A stretch of DNA of 64,000 nt from JAFGCL01 sp964492335 (GCA_964492335.1 CAZBJX010000001.1:62001-126000), one strand, 5' to 3'; shown: positions 30,260 to 41,038, numbered from the stretch's first letter. The notes: a model not told the origin generated them from the sequence alone. Translations and numbers: made by a program.

Positions 30260-31237
30260 ATGTCACCGGCCATTCAGATCCGCGGCTTGCGGAAGACCTA
30301 CGTCGTCACCCGGCAGGCAGCCGGCGCCAGGGCGGCGCTGATGGACCTGGTGCGGCGGCGAAGGCAGGAGGTCCGCGCCGTGGACGGGATCTCCTTCGAT
30401 GTGGCATCAGGCGAGATCGTGGGGTTCCTGGGCCCCAACGGCGCCGGCAAGACCACCACGCTCAAGATGCTCTCCGGGGTGCTGCACCCCACGGCGGGCG
30501 AGGTCACCGTTCTGGGCCGGGTCCCCTGGAAGAGGGAGAAGGCGCTTCTGAGGCAGATCACGCTGGTCATGGGCCAGCGCAACCAGTTGGTATGGGATAT
30601 CCCCGCCATCCACTCCTTCGAGTTGAACCGGGCCGTCTACCGCATCCCGCAGGAGGACTACCGCCGCATGCTGGGCGAGCTGACAGAGCTGCTGGACCTG
30701 GGGCCGCTGCTGAAGAAGCCGGTGCGCAACCTGTCGCTGGGTGAGCGGATGAAGTGCGAGATCGCGGCCGCCCTGCTGCACCGGCCCCGCGTGGTATTCC
30801 TGGATGAGCCGACCATCGGGCTGGATGTGACCATGCAGCGGCGGATACGCGCCTTCATCGCCGAATACAACCGGCGCTTCGGGGCCACCGTCCTGCTCAC
30901 CAGCCACTACATGGCTGATGTGGAGGTGCTGTGCCGGCGGGTGGTGGTCATCCACCACGGCCGGCTGCTCTTCGACGGCGACCTGTCGGTCCTGGTGCAG
31001 CGCTTCACGGAGCACAAGACCATCGTGGTGAAGCTGGGCGAGTGCCAGGCGGACCTGGGGGACTACGGGGAGGTGGTCTCCTGCTCGGACGGCCAGACCA
31101 AGCTCCGGGTGCCCCGGAGCCAGACGGCCCAGATCACCGGGCGGATCCTGGCCGATCTGCCTGTCACCGATCTGCTCGTCGAGGACCCGCCCATCGAGGA
31201 GGTCATCGAGAGGGTCTTCGCCCGGGGGAGCCGATGA
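30260..31237 (+). CDS. ABC-2 type exporter, ATP-binding subunit
   Basis: A 325-residue ATPase. Walker A is GPNGAGKTTT (near residue 58), the signature is LSLGERMKCE, Walker B is RVVFLDEPTIGLD, followed by LLTSHYMADVEVLC. The protein belongs to the ABC-2 (DUF990-associated) group. The start is set at ATG 30260; sequence upstream in the same frame is not protein-like. The stop overlaps the first permease gene (ATGA). With two permeases it should form an efflux pump; the substrate is unknown. Confidence 0.92.
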   Translation: MSPAIQIRGLRKTYVVTRQAAGARAALMDLVRRRRQEVRAVDGISFDVASGEIVGFLGPNGAGKTTTLKMLSGVLHPTAGEVTVLGRVPWKREKALLRQITLVMGQRNQLVWDIPAIHSFELNRAVYRIPQEDYRRMLGELTELLDLGPLLKKPVRNLSLGERMKCEIAAALLHRPRVVFLDEPTIGLDVTMQRRIRAFIAEYNRRFGATVLLTSHYMADVEVLCRRVVVIHHGRLLFDGDLSVLVQRFTEHKTIVVKLGECQADLGDYGEVVSCSDGQTKLRVPRSQTAQITGRILADLPVTDLLVEDPPIEEVIERVFARGSR

Positions 31238-32037
31238 GAGGCATGGCCCGGCTCTACGTCCAGCAGTTCCGGACAACGCTGGCCATGCTGTTCCAGTACC
31301 GGGCCTCGCTGCTCATCTGGATGATCGGGCACGTGATGGAGCCGCTGGTCTACCTCATCGTGTGGTCGGTGGTGGCCAGCGGCGGGGGCGAGAGCGTCGG
31401 CGACTACGCGAAGAGGGACTTCGCCGCCTATTTCATCGTGCTGATGCTGGTCAACCACGTGACCTACACATGGTTCATGTATGAGCTGGAGTACCGCATC
31501 CGGCACGGGGCCCTCTCCTTCGAGCTGCTGCGGCCGGTGCACCCCATACACTGGGACTTCGCCGACAACGTGTCCACCAAGATAATCACCATGCCCTTCA
31601 TCCTGGGCGTCGCCGGCCTGCTGGCGCTGCTCTTCCGCCCGGCCCTGTCCCTGGAGTTGTGGGCCATGGCCCTGTTCGTCCCAGCCCTGGGGCTGGCCTT
31701 CATCGTGCGCTTCCTGCTGGAGTGGACGCTGGGCCAGGCGGCCTTCTGGACCACCCGGGTCGGCGCCATCAACCAGACCTACTTTGTCCTGCTGCTGTTT
31801 CTCTCCGGCCAGATCGCGCCTGTCAGCCTCCTGCCCCGTGCAGTCCAGGTGGTGGCCACGGTGCTGCCCTTCCGGGCCATGGTGGGCTTCCCCGTGGAGC
31901 TGCTGCTGGGCCGCATGACTCCGGGCGAGGCCCTGATGGGGCTGGGAATCCAGGTGGCCTGGGTGGTGATCGGGCTGGCCCTGCTGCGGGTGGTGTGGCG
32001 GGCGGGGCTGCGCGTCTATTCGGCGGTGGGCGCATGA
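31234..32037 (+). CDS. ABC-2 type exporter permease (DUF990-like), first subunit
   Basis: A 267-residue membrane protein with about six transmembrane segments. Conserved stretches are FQYRASLLIWMIGHVMEPLV, YFIVLMLVNHVTYTWFMYEL and the amphipathic region with LRPVHPIHWDFADN. Such pairs of unlike permeases with one ATPase are typical of the YbhF/DUF990 group of ABC-2 exporters. It overlaps its neighbours by four bases on each side, so three gene products are made together. Confidence 0.88.
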   Translation: MRGMARLYVQQFRTTLAMLFQYRASLLIWMIGHVMEPLVYLIVWSVVASGGGESVGDYAKRDFAAYFIVLMLVNHVTYTWFMYELEYRIRHGALSFELLRPVHPIHWDFADNVSTKIITMPFILGVAGLLALLFRPALSLELWAMALFVPALGLAFIVRFLLEWTLGQAAFWTTRVGAINQTYFVLLLFLSGQIAPVSLLPRAVQVVATVLPFRAMVGFPVELLLGRMTPGEALMGLGIQVAWVVIGLALLRVVWRAGLRVYSAVGA

Positions 32038-32819
32038 ACCACCTCCGGCTGCTGGCGGCGTTCTTCCGGGTCAGCCTCAAGGGCGAGCTGGCCTACCGGG
32101 CCAACTTCTTCGTCCAGCTGTTCCAGTCGCTGCTTGACCTGGGCATGTCGCTGGGCGGGCTGGCGGTGGTCTTCTCCTTCACCGATACCCTGGGCGGCTG
32201 GCGGCCGGACGAGGTGCTGGCCCTTGTGGGGGTCTACTTCCTTGTCGGCGGGGTGATCGGCCTGATGGTCCAGCCGGGCATGGAGGAGTTCATTGAGTCG
32301 GTGCGCGATGGCACGCTGGACTTCGTCCTGACCAAGCCGGAGGACGCCCAGTTCCTGATCACCATCTGGCGGGCCGACGTCTGGAAGATCATCGATGTTC
32401 TGATGGGGGTCATCGTCCTGGGCGCCGCGCTGGCGCGGCTGGGCGGGAGCATCGGGCCGGGGGAGGCGGCGGTGTTCGTCCTCATGCTGGTGGCCGGCGG
32501 GTTCATCATCTACAGCTTCTGGCTGGTCCTGGCCACGCTCTCCTTCTGGTTCGTTCGCGTGGAGAACATCCTGGTGATCTTCCAGAGCATGTACGAGGCC
32601 GGCCGGTGGCCCATCAGCCTCTACCCCGGCTGGTTGCGCTACGGGCTGACCTTCGTGGTCCCGGTGGCCTTCGCCACCACGGTCCCTGCAGAAGCCCTGA
32701 CCAGCCGGCTGAGCGGGTGGACCATGGCGGGCGCGGTGGCGCTGGCCGCCGCGCTGCTGGTGGCCTCTCGGGCCTTCTGGCGCCTGGGGCTGCGGCGGTA
32801 CTCCGGGACGTCGGCCTAG
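32034..32819 (+). CDS. ABC-2 type exporter permease (DUF990-like), second subunit
   Basis: A 261-residue membrane protein with about six transmembrane segments, related to the preceding permease (RVSLKGELAYRANFFVQL, LDFVLTKPEDAQFLI, PISLYPGWLRYGLTFVVPVA). The FxLTKPxxxQF element matches the corresponding LLRPVHPI element of the partner. The ATG overlaps the stop of the upstream gene. It completes the exporter; the gene ends 61 bases before the ilvC promoter. Confidence 0.88.
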   Translation: MNHLRLLAAFFRVSLKGELAYRANFFVQLFQSLLDLGMSLGGLAVVFSFTDTLGGWRPDEVLALVGVYFLVGGVIGLMVQPGMEEFIESVRDGTLDFVLTKPEDAQFLITIWRADVWKIIDVLMGVIVLGAALARLGGSIGPGEAAVFVLMLVAGGFIIYSFWLVLATLSFWFVRVENILVIFQSMYEAGRWPISLYPGWLRYGLTFVVPVAFATTVPAEALTSRLSGWTMAGAVALAAALLVASRAFWRLGLRRYSGTSA

Positions 32820-32880
32820 CGCCCGGACGAGCGCTGCCGCTGCCGGGCACCGGAGAGGGCCGGTGCGCCCCGCGGGCCAT

Positions 32881-32910
32881 TTGACCCGCCGTGCATGCCT
32901 GTGCTACAAA
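32881..32910 (+). promoter_or_regulatory. Promoter of ilvC
   Basis: TTGACC (32881-32886), 18-base spacer, TACAAA (32905-32910), 39 bases before the ilvC ATG. No leader peptide or T-box structure is visible in the short leader. Confidence 0.55.
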
Positions 32911-32948
32911 TTGTATTTCACGCGACTGATGTTCGTTGAGGAGGTGTG

Positions 32949-33941
32949 ATGGCCAAGATCTACCGGGAGAAGGATGCCAAGTTGGAGCTGTTGAAGGGCA
33001 AGACCATCGGCATCATCGGCTACGGCAGCCAGGGCAACGCGCATGCCAACAACCTGAGGGATAGCGGCTGCCAGGTCATGGTGGCGGAAGCGCCCGGGAG
33101 CCCGGGCTGGAAGGCGGCGGTCAAGGACGGCTTCGAGGTGGCCGCGGCGGACAAGGTATCCAAGGCCGCGGACGTCATCGTCATGCTGGTGCCGGACAAC
33201 CTCCAGCCGAAGGTGTACCGGGAGTCCGTCGAGAAGAACCTGACCCGGGGCAAGATGCTGATGTTCGCCCACGGCTTCAATATCCACTATTCCCAGATCG
33301 TGCCTCCGGCAAACGTGGATGTTACCATGATCGCGCCCAAGAGCCCCGGCCGGATGCTGCGCCAGCTCTACACGGAGGGGAAGGGCCCCCCGGCGCTGGT
33401 GGCGGTGGAGCAGGATGCCACGGGCAAGGCCAGGGCCATCGCGCTGGCCTATGCCAGGGGGATAGGCGTGGCCCGGGCCGGCGTTATCGAGACCACCTTC
33501 GCTGAGGAGACGGAGACCGACCTCTTCGGCGAGCAGGTCATCCTGTGCGGCGGCGTCTCGGCGCTGATCAAGACCGCCTTTGAGACGCTCATCGAGGCCG
33601 GCTATCAGCCGGAGATCGCCTATTTCGAGGTCTGCCACGAGCTGAAGCTGATCACCGACCTGATCTACCAGGGTGGCCTGACCTACATGCGCAATGTGGT
33701 CAGCGACACCGCCGAGTATGGGGACTACTCCCGCGGCCCCCGGGTGATCAACGGGCTGGTCCGCGAGGAGATGGAGGACATCCTGGGCGAGATACAGGAT
33801 GGGAGCTTCGCCAGGGAGTGGATCCTGGAGAACCAGGCCGGCCGTCCCTCCTTCAACGCGCTGAAGAAGCAGGATGCCAGCCACCCCCTCGAGATCGTGG
33901 GCGCCGAGCTGCGGGCGATGATGCCCTGGCTGCGGAGCTAG
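32949..33941 (+). CDS. ilvC: Ketol-acid reductoisomerase (class I)
   Basis: A 330-residue short-form KARI. The nucleotide motif GIIGYGSQGNAHANNL is at residues 20-35, and the metal-binding helices ETDLFGEQVILCGG and YFEVCHELKLI are intact. It converts acetolactate to dihydroxyisovalerate, the second step of valine and leucine synthesis. GGAGGTGTG directly precedes the ATG. ilvB, ilvN and ilvD are not in the window. A strong hairpin separates it from leuA. Confidence 0.96.
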   Translation: MAKIYREKDAKLELLKGKTIGIIGYGSQGNAHANNLRDSGCQVMVAEAPGSPGWKAAVKDGFEVAAADKVSKAADVIVMLVPDNLQPKVYRESVEKNLTRGKMLMFAHGFNIHYSQIVPPANVDVTMIAPKSPGRMLRQLYTEGKGPPALVAVEQDATGKARAIALAYARGIGVARAGVIETTFAEETETDLFGEQVILCGGVSALIKTAFETLIEAGYQPEIAYFEVCHELKLITDLIYQGGLTYMRNVVSDTAEYGDYSRGPRVINGLVREEMEDILGEIQDGSFAREWILENQAGRPSFNALKKQDASHPLEIVGAELRAMMPWLRS

Positions 33942-33960
33942 CCGCAGAGGCAGGCAGTCC

Positions 33961-34003
33961 AGGATGGCCGGCCCGGCGTGCCGGGGCCGGCCATCCTTCA
34001 TTT
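33961..34003 (+). terminator. Strong hairpin between ilvC and leuA
   Basis: A 14-base perfect stem (33961-33974 with 33984-33997) and 9-base loop, followed by TTCATTTC. It is a terminator or attenuator separating ilvC from leuACDB. No leucine-rich leader peptide is apparent nearby. Confidence 0.7.
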
Positions 34004-34103
34004 CGGCGGTTGCCGACGGGGCCGCGGCAAAGCGGGCGCCGCTTGATGTAGAATTGATGGATCGACTCGACGGCAGGGCCGGAATCGAGGCAGGAGAAGA
34101 AGC

Positions 34104-35621
<1,518 letters not shown>

Positions 35622-35623
35622 AG

Positions 35624-36880
35624 ATGACACTGGCGGAGAAGATACTGGCGGCCCACTGCGGCCGGAAGGAGGTCTCGCCGGGCGAACTGGTCAATGTCCG
35701 GGTGGACCTGGTGCTGGCCAACGACATCACGGCGCCCATCGCCATCCGTGAGTTCCGGCGCATTGGCGTGAAGAAGGTCTTCGACCGCAGGAAGGTCGTG
35801 ATGGTGCCGGACCACTTCGTGCCTAACAAAGACATCCTGTCGGCGGAGCAGGCCAAGCTGATGCGGGAGTTCGCCCGGGAGCAGGGCCTGGTGCACTTTG
35901 AGGTAGGCCAGATGGGCATCGAGCACGTCATTCTGCCGGAGAAGGGCCTGGTGGTGCCGGGCGACGTGGTCATCGGGGCGGACTCCCATACCTGCACCTA
36001 TGGGGCGCTGGGGGCCTTTTCCACGGGCATGGGCTCCACCGACATCGCCGCGGCCATGGCCACCGGTGACATCTGGATGAAGGTGCCGCCGACCATCAGG
36101 TTCGTCTATCACGGCCAACTCCCGAGGTGGGTCACGGGCAAGGACCTCATTCTGCACACCATCGGCGATATCGGCGTGGACGGTGCGCTCTACGCGGCCA
36201 TGGAGTTTGCCGGAGAGGCCGTCGACGCGCTGCCCATGGACAGCCGCTTCACCATGGCCAACATGGCCATCGAGGCCGGCGGCAAGGCGGGCCTCTTTTG
36301 CGTCGACGGCCGGACGAGGGCCTACCTGAGGCGGCGGGCCATGCGGCCGTACACGGCCTACAGGCCGGACCGGGATGCGGAATACGCCAGGGTGGTTGAG
36401 TATGACGTGTCGAAGCTCCAGCCGCAGGTGGCCTTCCCGCACCTGCCCTCGAACACCAGGCCGGTCAGCAAGGCGGGGGAGGTAAGGGTCCACCAGGTGG
36501 TCATTGGCAGCTGCACCAACGGGCGGCTGGATGACCTGAAGACGGCGGCCGCGGTCCTCAAGGGGAGGCAGGTGCATCCCCGCGTGCGGTGCATCATCAT
36601 CCCCGGCTCGCAGCGGGTCTACCTCGATGCCGTGAAGCTGGGGCTGGTGCGGGGCTTCATCGAGGCCGGGGCGGTGGTCAGCACGCCGACGTGCGGGCCC
36701 TGCCTGGGCGGCCACATGGGGGTCCTGGCGGCCGGGGAGCGCTGCGTGTCCACCACCAACCGCAACTTCGTGGGGCGTATGGGCAGCAACAAGTCGGAGG
36801 TCTACCTGGCCAACCCGGCGGTGGCCGCGGCCAGCGCCATCGCCGGGCGGATCGCCGGGCCGGAAGAGGTGATGAGATGA
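35624..36880 (+). CDS. leuC: 3-isopropylmalate dehydratase large subunit
   Basis: A 418-residue LeuC of the short (archaeal/type II) form. The aconitase-type cluster cysteines are in IGSCTNGRLDDL and TPTCGPCLGGHMGVL. GADSHTCTYGALGAFSTGMG is also conserved. With LeuD it isomerises 2- to 3-isopropylmalate using a [4Fe-4S] cluster. The stop overlaps the leuD ATG (ATGA). Confidence 0.95.
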   Translation: MTLAEKILAAHCGRKEVSPGELVNVRVDLVLANDITAPIAIREFRRIGVKKVFDRRKVVMVPDHFVPNKDILSAEQAKLMREFAREQGLVHFEVGQMGIEHVILPEKGLVVPGDVVIGADSHTCTYGALGAFSTGMGSTDIAAAMATGDIWMKVPPTIRFVYHGQLPRWVTGKDLILHTIGDIGVDGALYAAMEFAGEAVDALPMDSRFTMANMAIEAGGKAGLFCVDGRTRAYLRRRAMRPYTAYRPDRDAEYARVVEYDVSKLQPQVAFPHLPSNTRPVSKAGEVRVHQVVIGSCTNGRLDDLKTAAAVLKGRQVHPRVRCIIIPGSQRVYLDAVKLGLVRGFIEAGAVVSTPTCGPCLGGHMGVLAAGERCVSTTNRNFVGRMGSNKSEVYLANPAVAAASAIAGRIAGPEEVMR

Positions 36881-37392
36881 AGCTCGAGGGCAGAGTCCAC
36901 AAGTACGGCGCCAACATCGATACGGATGCCATCGTCCCGGCGCGGCACCTGAACCTGTCGGAGCCCGAGGACCTGGCGCGACACTGTATGGAGGACATCG
37001 ACGCCGCTTTCGTGGGCCGGGTCAGGCCGGGGGATATCATAGTGGCGGGGGCCAATTTCGGCTCCGGGTCCTCCCGGGAGCACGCGCCCCTGGCCCTCAG
37101 GGGGTCCGGAATCTCGGCCGTGGTGGCGGCGAGCTTCGCCCGCATCTTCTACCGCAACGCCATGAACATCGGGCTGCCCATCGTGGAGTGCCCCGGGGCG
37201 GTGGACGCCGCGCGCACCGGCGACATCATGGAGATCGATCTCGATGCCGGAGAGGTCACCAACCTGACGCGAAACAAGACCTGCAGGGCCAGCCCCTTCC
37301 CTCCATTCATGGTGGAGCTGATCGCGGCGGGAGGGCTGATTGAGCACACGAAGAAGAGGCTGGCCAGGACCAGAAGGAGAGCCACGAGATGA
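36877..37392 (+). CDS. leuD: 3-isopropylmalate dehydratase small subunit
   Basis: A 171-residue LeuD of the short form that pairs with type II LeuC. The swivelling-domain motif GANFGSGSSREHAPLAL and the N-terminal YGANIDTDAIVPARHL are visible. It overlaps leuC and leuB by four bases each, so the subunits are translationally coupled. Confidence 0.95.
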   Translation: MKLEGRVHKYGANIDTDAIVPARHLNLSEPEDLARHCMEDIDAAFVGRVRPGDIIVAGANFGSGSSREHAPLALRGSGISAVVAASFARIFYRNAMNIGLPIVECPGAVDAARTGDIMEIDLDAGEVTNLTRNKTCRASPFPPFMVELIAAGGLIEHTKKRLARTRRRATR

Positions 37393-38483
37393 AGTTCGAC
37401 ATTGCCGTCTTGCCGGGTGACGGGGTGGGCCCCGAGGTGGTGGCGGAGGCGCTCAAGGTGCTGAGGGCGGTGGGGGAGCGGTTCGGGCACGAGTTCCGCT
37501 TCCAGGAGGGGTTGATCGGCGGGATATCCATTGATGCCTCGGGCGAGGCCCTGACCGCGGCCACGCTCAAGATGTGCCGGCGGTGCCACGCCGTGCTGCT
37601 GGGGGCCGTGGGCGGCCCCAGGTGGGACGATCCCCTGAACAAGGTGCGCCCGGAGGACGGCCTTCTGGACCTGCGCCACAAGCTGGCCCTCTTCGCCAAC
37701 CTGCGCCCGGTCAAGGTGCTCCCCATGCTGGTGGACTCCACCACGCTGAAGCCGGAGGTCATCGCTGGGGTGGACATGGTGGTGGTGCGGGAGCTCACCG
37801 GCGGGCTGTACTTTGGCAAGCCCAAGAAGCGCTGGACTACGGCCAGAGGCCGCAGAGCGGTGGACAGCATGCTCTACACCGAGCAGGAGATCGAGCGCAT
37901 CGTCCGTGTCGGTTTCGAGCTGGCCCGGCAGCGGCGCCGGAAGCTGGTGTCCGTGGACAAGGCCAACGTGCTGGAGTCCTCGCGGCTGTGGCGGACGGTG
38001 GCCACCGAGGTGTCCGCCGGCTATCCCGACGTGGAGCTGGAGCACATGCTGGTGGACGCCTGCGCCATGCGGCTCATCCAGAGGCCGGCCTACTTCGATG
38101 TGATGGTCACCGAGAATACCTTCGGCGATATCCTCACCGACGAGGCCTCGATGCTGGCCGGATCGATGGGGATGCTGCCCTCGGCCAGCCTGGCGGAGGT
38201 GCCGAAGGCGGGCCGGATGTCCTACGGCATGTACGAGCCCATCCACGGCAGCGCCCCCGGGAGGGCGGGGCAGAACCTGGCCAACCCCATCGCCACCATA
38301 CTGAGCGCGGCCATGATGCTGCGCTACTCGATGGCCCTGGAGAGGGAAGCCGCGGCGGTGGAAGCGGCCGTGCTGGGCGCGCTGGTGGCCGGCTGCCGCA
38401 CCTACGACATCATGGAGGAGGGGAAGGCCCGGCTGGGTACGCGGGAGATGGGGGACGCCATCGCGCAGGGGATCGGCGCGTAG
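37389..38483 (+). CDS. leuB: 3-isopropylmalate dehydrogenase
   Basis: A 364-residue LeuB. Substrate and metal residues appear in VVRELTGGLYFGKPKKR and in the signature VTENTFGDILTDEASMLAG; GSAPGRAGQNLANP follows. It oxidatively decarboxylates 3-isopropylmalate with NAD. It is the last gene of the leu run; the gene to its right is convergent. Confidence 0.95.
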   Translation: MKFDIAVLPGDGVGPEVVAEALKVLRAVGERFGHEFRFQEGLIGGISIDASGEALTAATLKMCRRCHAVLLGAVGGPRWDDPLNKVRPEDGLLDLRHKLALFANLRPVKVLPMLVDSTTLKPEVIAGVDMVVVRELTGGLYFGKPKKRWTTARGRRAVDSMLYTEQEIERIVRVGFELARQRRRKLVSVDKANVLESSRLWRTVATEVSAGYPDVELEHMLVDACAMRLIQRPAYFDVMVTENTFGDILTDEASMLAGSMGMLPSASLAEVPKAGRMSYGMYEPIHGSAPGRAGQNLANPIATILSAAMMLRYSMALEREAAAVEAAVLGALVAGCRTYDIMEEGKARLGTREMGDAIAQGIGA

Positions 38484-38535
38484 TGGCCGGCGGCCCCGGC
38501 GCCGGCACGGCGGGGGCTGACCCGGGGCGCCCCGC

Positions 38536-39585
38536 TCAGAGCCGGGCGTTGAGCGATCTGAGGGCTTCTTCCGCCTCGGCGACGATGCGGCCGATGAGCT
38601 CCGCGACGGTGGGGGTGTCTTCGATGCGGCCGCAGACCTGGCCCGCGGGCATGACCCCCATATCGACGTCGCCGTCTGTCATGGCCCTCTTGATGCGCAC
38701 GCCGCCGGCTGCCAGATGGCCCAGCGCGGCGATGGAGGCCCGGTACTCCCGCCGCATGCTCCAGCCTCCGGCCAGGAAGCGCCACCAGGAGACCCCCAGC
38801 ATCCGGCGGGCCTCCCCGGCCCCCCGGAGCCGCTCGCCCCAGGACGGCTTTCGGCCTTCCTGGTCGAGCATGCCGGTGAACTGGTTGCCGATCACTCGCA
38901 GCCGGGTGCCGGTGATGCTCGAGGTGACCACCGTGTCGTTCTCGGTGGCCTCCAGGTAGCGCTTCCGGGTGCTCTCCGGCAGCGGGCTCTCCATGGTCAC
39001 CGCGAAGCGGGTCCCCATGGCTATGGCGTCGCCGCCCAGGGCCAGCGCGGCTGCCAGGCCCCGGCCGTCGCAGAAGCCGCCGGCGGCGACCACGGGGATG
39101 GCGGCATTGCCGGCTACCAGTGGCAGGAGGACCATGGAGGACACGTCGCCGATGTGGCCGCCCGCCTCGGACCCCTGCACCATGAGGGCATGCGCCCCGT
39201 CGGCCTGGGCCCGCCGAGCGTGCTTGACCGAGCCGATCATGGCCATGACCTTGATGTCCCGGCCGCGGGCCGCATCGATGATCCACCGGGGATTGCCCCG
39301 GGAGTGGCAGATGAGGGGGACTTCGAGGCTGATGAGCACCCGGGCCTGCTCCTCGAACCCCGGGCTGCCGAAGATGAGGTTGGCGCCGAAGGGCCTGTCC
39401 GTCAGCCTGCGGACCTCCCCGATGTCCGCCCTGAGGTCGTCCGGCGCCAGGCGCCCGGAGGCCAGAATGCCGAAGCCGCCGGCGTTGGAGACGGCGGCTA
39501 CCATCCGGGGCGTCCCCACGTAGTTGGCGGGCGCCAGGATGACCGGGTGCCTGATGCCCAGGAGGTCGGTTATTCGGGTCCTCAT
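38536..39585 (-). CDS. Nitronate monooxygenase / NPD-family flavoprotein
   Basis: A 349-residue TIM-barrel flavoprotein. Family features are the N-terminal LGIRHPVILAPANYVGTPRM, the FMN-binding VQGSEAGGHIGD and PVVAAGGFCDGRGLAAALALG. It oxidises nitronates with oxygen or, in FabK-like members, reduces enoyl thioesters; the two cannot be separated by eye. The ATG at 39600 falls inside a TAGTAT -10 box, so ATG 39585 is preferred, giving a nearly leaderless mRNA. It stands alone and is divergent from rsmD. Confidence 0.88.
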   Translation of the reverse strand: MRTRITDLLGIRHPVILAPANYVGTPRMVAAVSNAGGFGILASGRLAPDDLRADIGEVRRLTDRPFGANLIFGSPGFEEQARVLISLEVPLICHSRGNPRWIIDAARGRDIKVMAMIGSVKHARRAQADGAHALMVQGSEAGGHIGDVSSMVLLPLVAGNAAIPVVAAGGFCDGRGLAAALALGGDAIAMGTRFAVTMESPLPESTRKRYLEATENDTVVTSSITGTRLRVIGNQFTGMLDQEGRKPSWGERLRGAGEARRMLGVSWWRFLAGGWSMRREYRASIAALGHLAAGGVRIKRAMTDGDVDMGVMPAGQVCGRIEDTPTVAELIGRIVAEAEEALRSLNARL

Positions 39586-39598
39586 AGGGGTCAGGGCC

Positions 39599-39627
39599 AT
39601 ACTACAACATGGGGCCCGCGGGCTCAA
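39599..39627 (-). promoter_or_regulatory. Promoter of the NPD flavoprotein gene
   Basis: Minus-strand TTGAGC (39622-39627), 17-base spacer, TAGTAT (39599-39604). It lies back-to-back with the rsmD promoter. Confidence 0.5.
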
Positions 39628-39642
39628 GGCGGGCGTTCTTGC

Positions 39643-39670
39643 TTGACGAAGGATGGTATAGGCCTATAAT
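39643..39670 (+). promoter_or_regulatory. Near-consensus promoter of rsmD-coaD
   Basis: TTGACG (39643-39648), 16-base spacer, TATAAT (39665-39670). The start point expected near 39677 leaves about eight bases before the rsmD ATG at 39685, and rules out the ATG at 39673. Confidence 0.8.
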
Positions 39671-39684
39671 TTATGCTTGGGGAT

Positions 39685-40236
39685 ATGAGGATCATAGCAG
39701 GGGAGGGGAAGGGGAGGCGGTTGCGGTCGCCCCGGACTTCAGTCAGGCCAACGACCGCGCTGGTGCGTGGGGCCATATTCTCCATCCTCCGTCCCCTTCC
39801 GGATGAGGAGTGGGAGGCCCTCGACCTGTATGCGGGCACCGGCGCCCTGGGCATAGAAGCCCTGAGCCGGGGCGCCAGGCGGGCCGACTTCGTGGAACAG
39901 AATCGCAAGTGTTGCGATGCCATCAGGCAGAACCTGGAGGCTGCGGGATTTCTCTCACGGTCGAGGGTGTATTGCCTCAGTGTGGACAGGGCGTTGAACG
40001 TGCTTGACCGGACCTATGACGTGGTCCTCCTGGACCCCCCGTACGACGATGCGTCTCTCCCGGCGACGCTGGATGCTCTCTTCGTCTCGCAGCTGGTCGG
40101 CCCGGGGACGACCGTTGTTGTCCAGTGCTCAACGCGCCAACGGCTTCCCGCGGACCTCCGCGAGTTCCATCTGCAGAAGACCAGGCGCTACGGTGACACC
40201 AGCATTACATTCTATCGACAGGAGGCCCGCAGTTGA
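39685..40236 (+). CDS. rsmD: 16S rRNA (guanine(966)-N2)-methyltransferase
   Basis: A 183-residue Rossmann-fold methyltransferase. SAM site LDLYAGTGALGIEALSRGA and catalytic VVLLDPPYDD are intact, and the N-terminal MRIIAGEGKGRRLRSP is typical of RsmD. It methylates G966 of 16S rRNA. The ATG at 39685 is chosen because the promoter -10 box ends at 39670. Its TGA overlaps the TTG start of coaD. Confidence 0.94.
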   Translation: MRIIAGEGKGRRLRSPRTSVRPTTALVRGAIFSILRPLPDEEWEALDLYAGTGALGIEALSRGARRADFVEQNRKCCDAIRQNLEAAGFLSRSRVYCLSVDRALNVLDRTYDVVLLDPPYDDASLPATLDALFVSQLVGPGTTVVVQCSTRQRLPADLREFHLQKTRRYGDTSITFYRQEARS

Positions 40237-40757
40237 GAACCGCTCTGTATCCAGGCAGCTTCGATCCGGTGACCAAGGGGCACGTGGACGTTGCCATAAG
40301 GGCGGCTGCCCTGTTTGACCGGGTGATCATCGGCGTCTTCGACGCGCCCCCCAAGCACCTGCTCTTCACCACCGACGAGAGGGTGGAGTTGGTGAAGGCG
40401 GCGCTGGCGGGGGTGCGCAACGTGACCGTGGAATCCTACAACTGCCTGACAATCGAGTTCGCCAAGCAGATAGGCGCCAGCTCGATCGTAAGAGGGCTGC
40501 GGATGGGCTCGGACTTCGAGCGGGAGTTCGACATGGCCCTGATGAACCGGAAGCTGGCCCCGGACATCGATACCATCTGCCTGATGTCCAGCGCTGAGTT
40601 CCAGTTCATCAGCTCCAGCCTGCTGAAGGAAGCGGCGCAGGGGGGCGGCGATATCCGGGTGTTCGTGCCCGAGAGCTCCGCGCAGGCCCTGATGAAGAAG
40701 CTCTATATTCCGTCGGACAAGCCGGCGAAGGTCTCATCAAAGCGCAAGAGAAGATAG
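40233..40757 (+). CDS. coaD: Phosphopantetheine adenylyltransferase
   Basis: A 174-residue CoaD. The nucleotidyl-transferase motif YPGSFDPVTKGHVDVA and IVRGLRMGSDFEREF, plus the ending SSSLLKEAAQGGGD, are typical. It makes dephospho-CoA from phosphopantetheine and ATP. The start is TTG 40233, with GGAGG eight bases upstream; it overlaps the rsmD stop. The strong demand for CoA implied by the surrounding acyl-CoA genes is noteworthy but not evidence of a link. Confidence 0.95.
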   Translation: MRTALYPGSFDPVTKGHVDVAIRAAALFDRVIIGVFDAPPKHLLFTTDERVELVKAALAGVRNVTVESYNCLTIEFAKQIGASSIVRGLRMGSDFEREFDMALMNRKLAPDIDTICLMSSAEFQFISSSLLKEAAQGGGDIRVFVPESSAQALMKKLYIPSDKPAKVSSKRKRR

Positions 40758-40771
40758 AAGGAGGGTTGCTG

Positions 40772-41038
40772 ATGGCGTTCAAGATCACCGAGGAGTGCAT
40801 CAACTGCGGCGCGTGCGAGGTCGAGTGCAAGAACGACGCGATCAAGGCAGGCGAAACGATCTATGTGATCGATCCTGTCAAGTGCACTGAGTGCGTGGGC
40901 TGGTATGCTACCCAGAAGTGCGTGGAGCAGTGCCCGGTCGACTGCTGCGTGCCCGACCCGGACCACAAGGAGACCAGGGAGCAGCTCCTGGCGAAGTGGA
41001 GAGAGCAGAACCCGGGCAAGGAACCGGTGGTTTCCTAA
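40772..41038 (+). CDS. YfhL-type 2[4Fe-4S] ferredoxin
   Basis: An 88-residue ferredoxin. Cluster cysteines are at 9, 12, 15 and 19 (CINCGACEVEC) and at 38, 41, 50 and 54 (CTECVGWYATQKCVEQC). The second motif carries the C-x8-C insertion typical of the YfhL/Alvin-type ferredoxins. A short helical, charged extension follows. GAAGGAGGG precedes the ATG. It probably carries low-potential electrons. It is 14 bases after coaD and likely in the same transcript. Confidence 0.92.
   Translation: MAFKITEECINCGACEVECKNDAIKAGETIYVIDPVKCTECVGWYATQKCVEQCPVDCCVPDPDHKETREQLLAKWREQNPGKEPVVS

Noticed and set aside
32820..34103. T-box, riboswitch or leucine leader peptide controlling ilvC or leuA
   Set aside because: The ilvC leader is only about 35 bases and the ilvC-leuA gap has a simple hairpin but no leucine-rich open frame or specifier structure.
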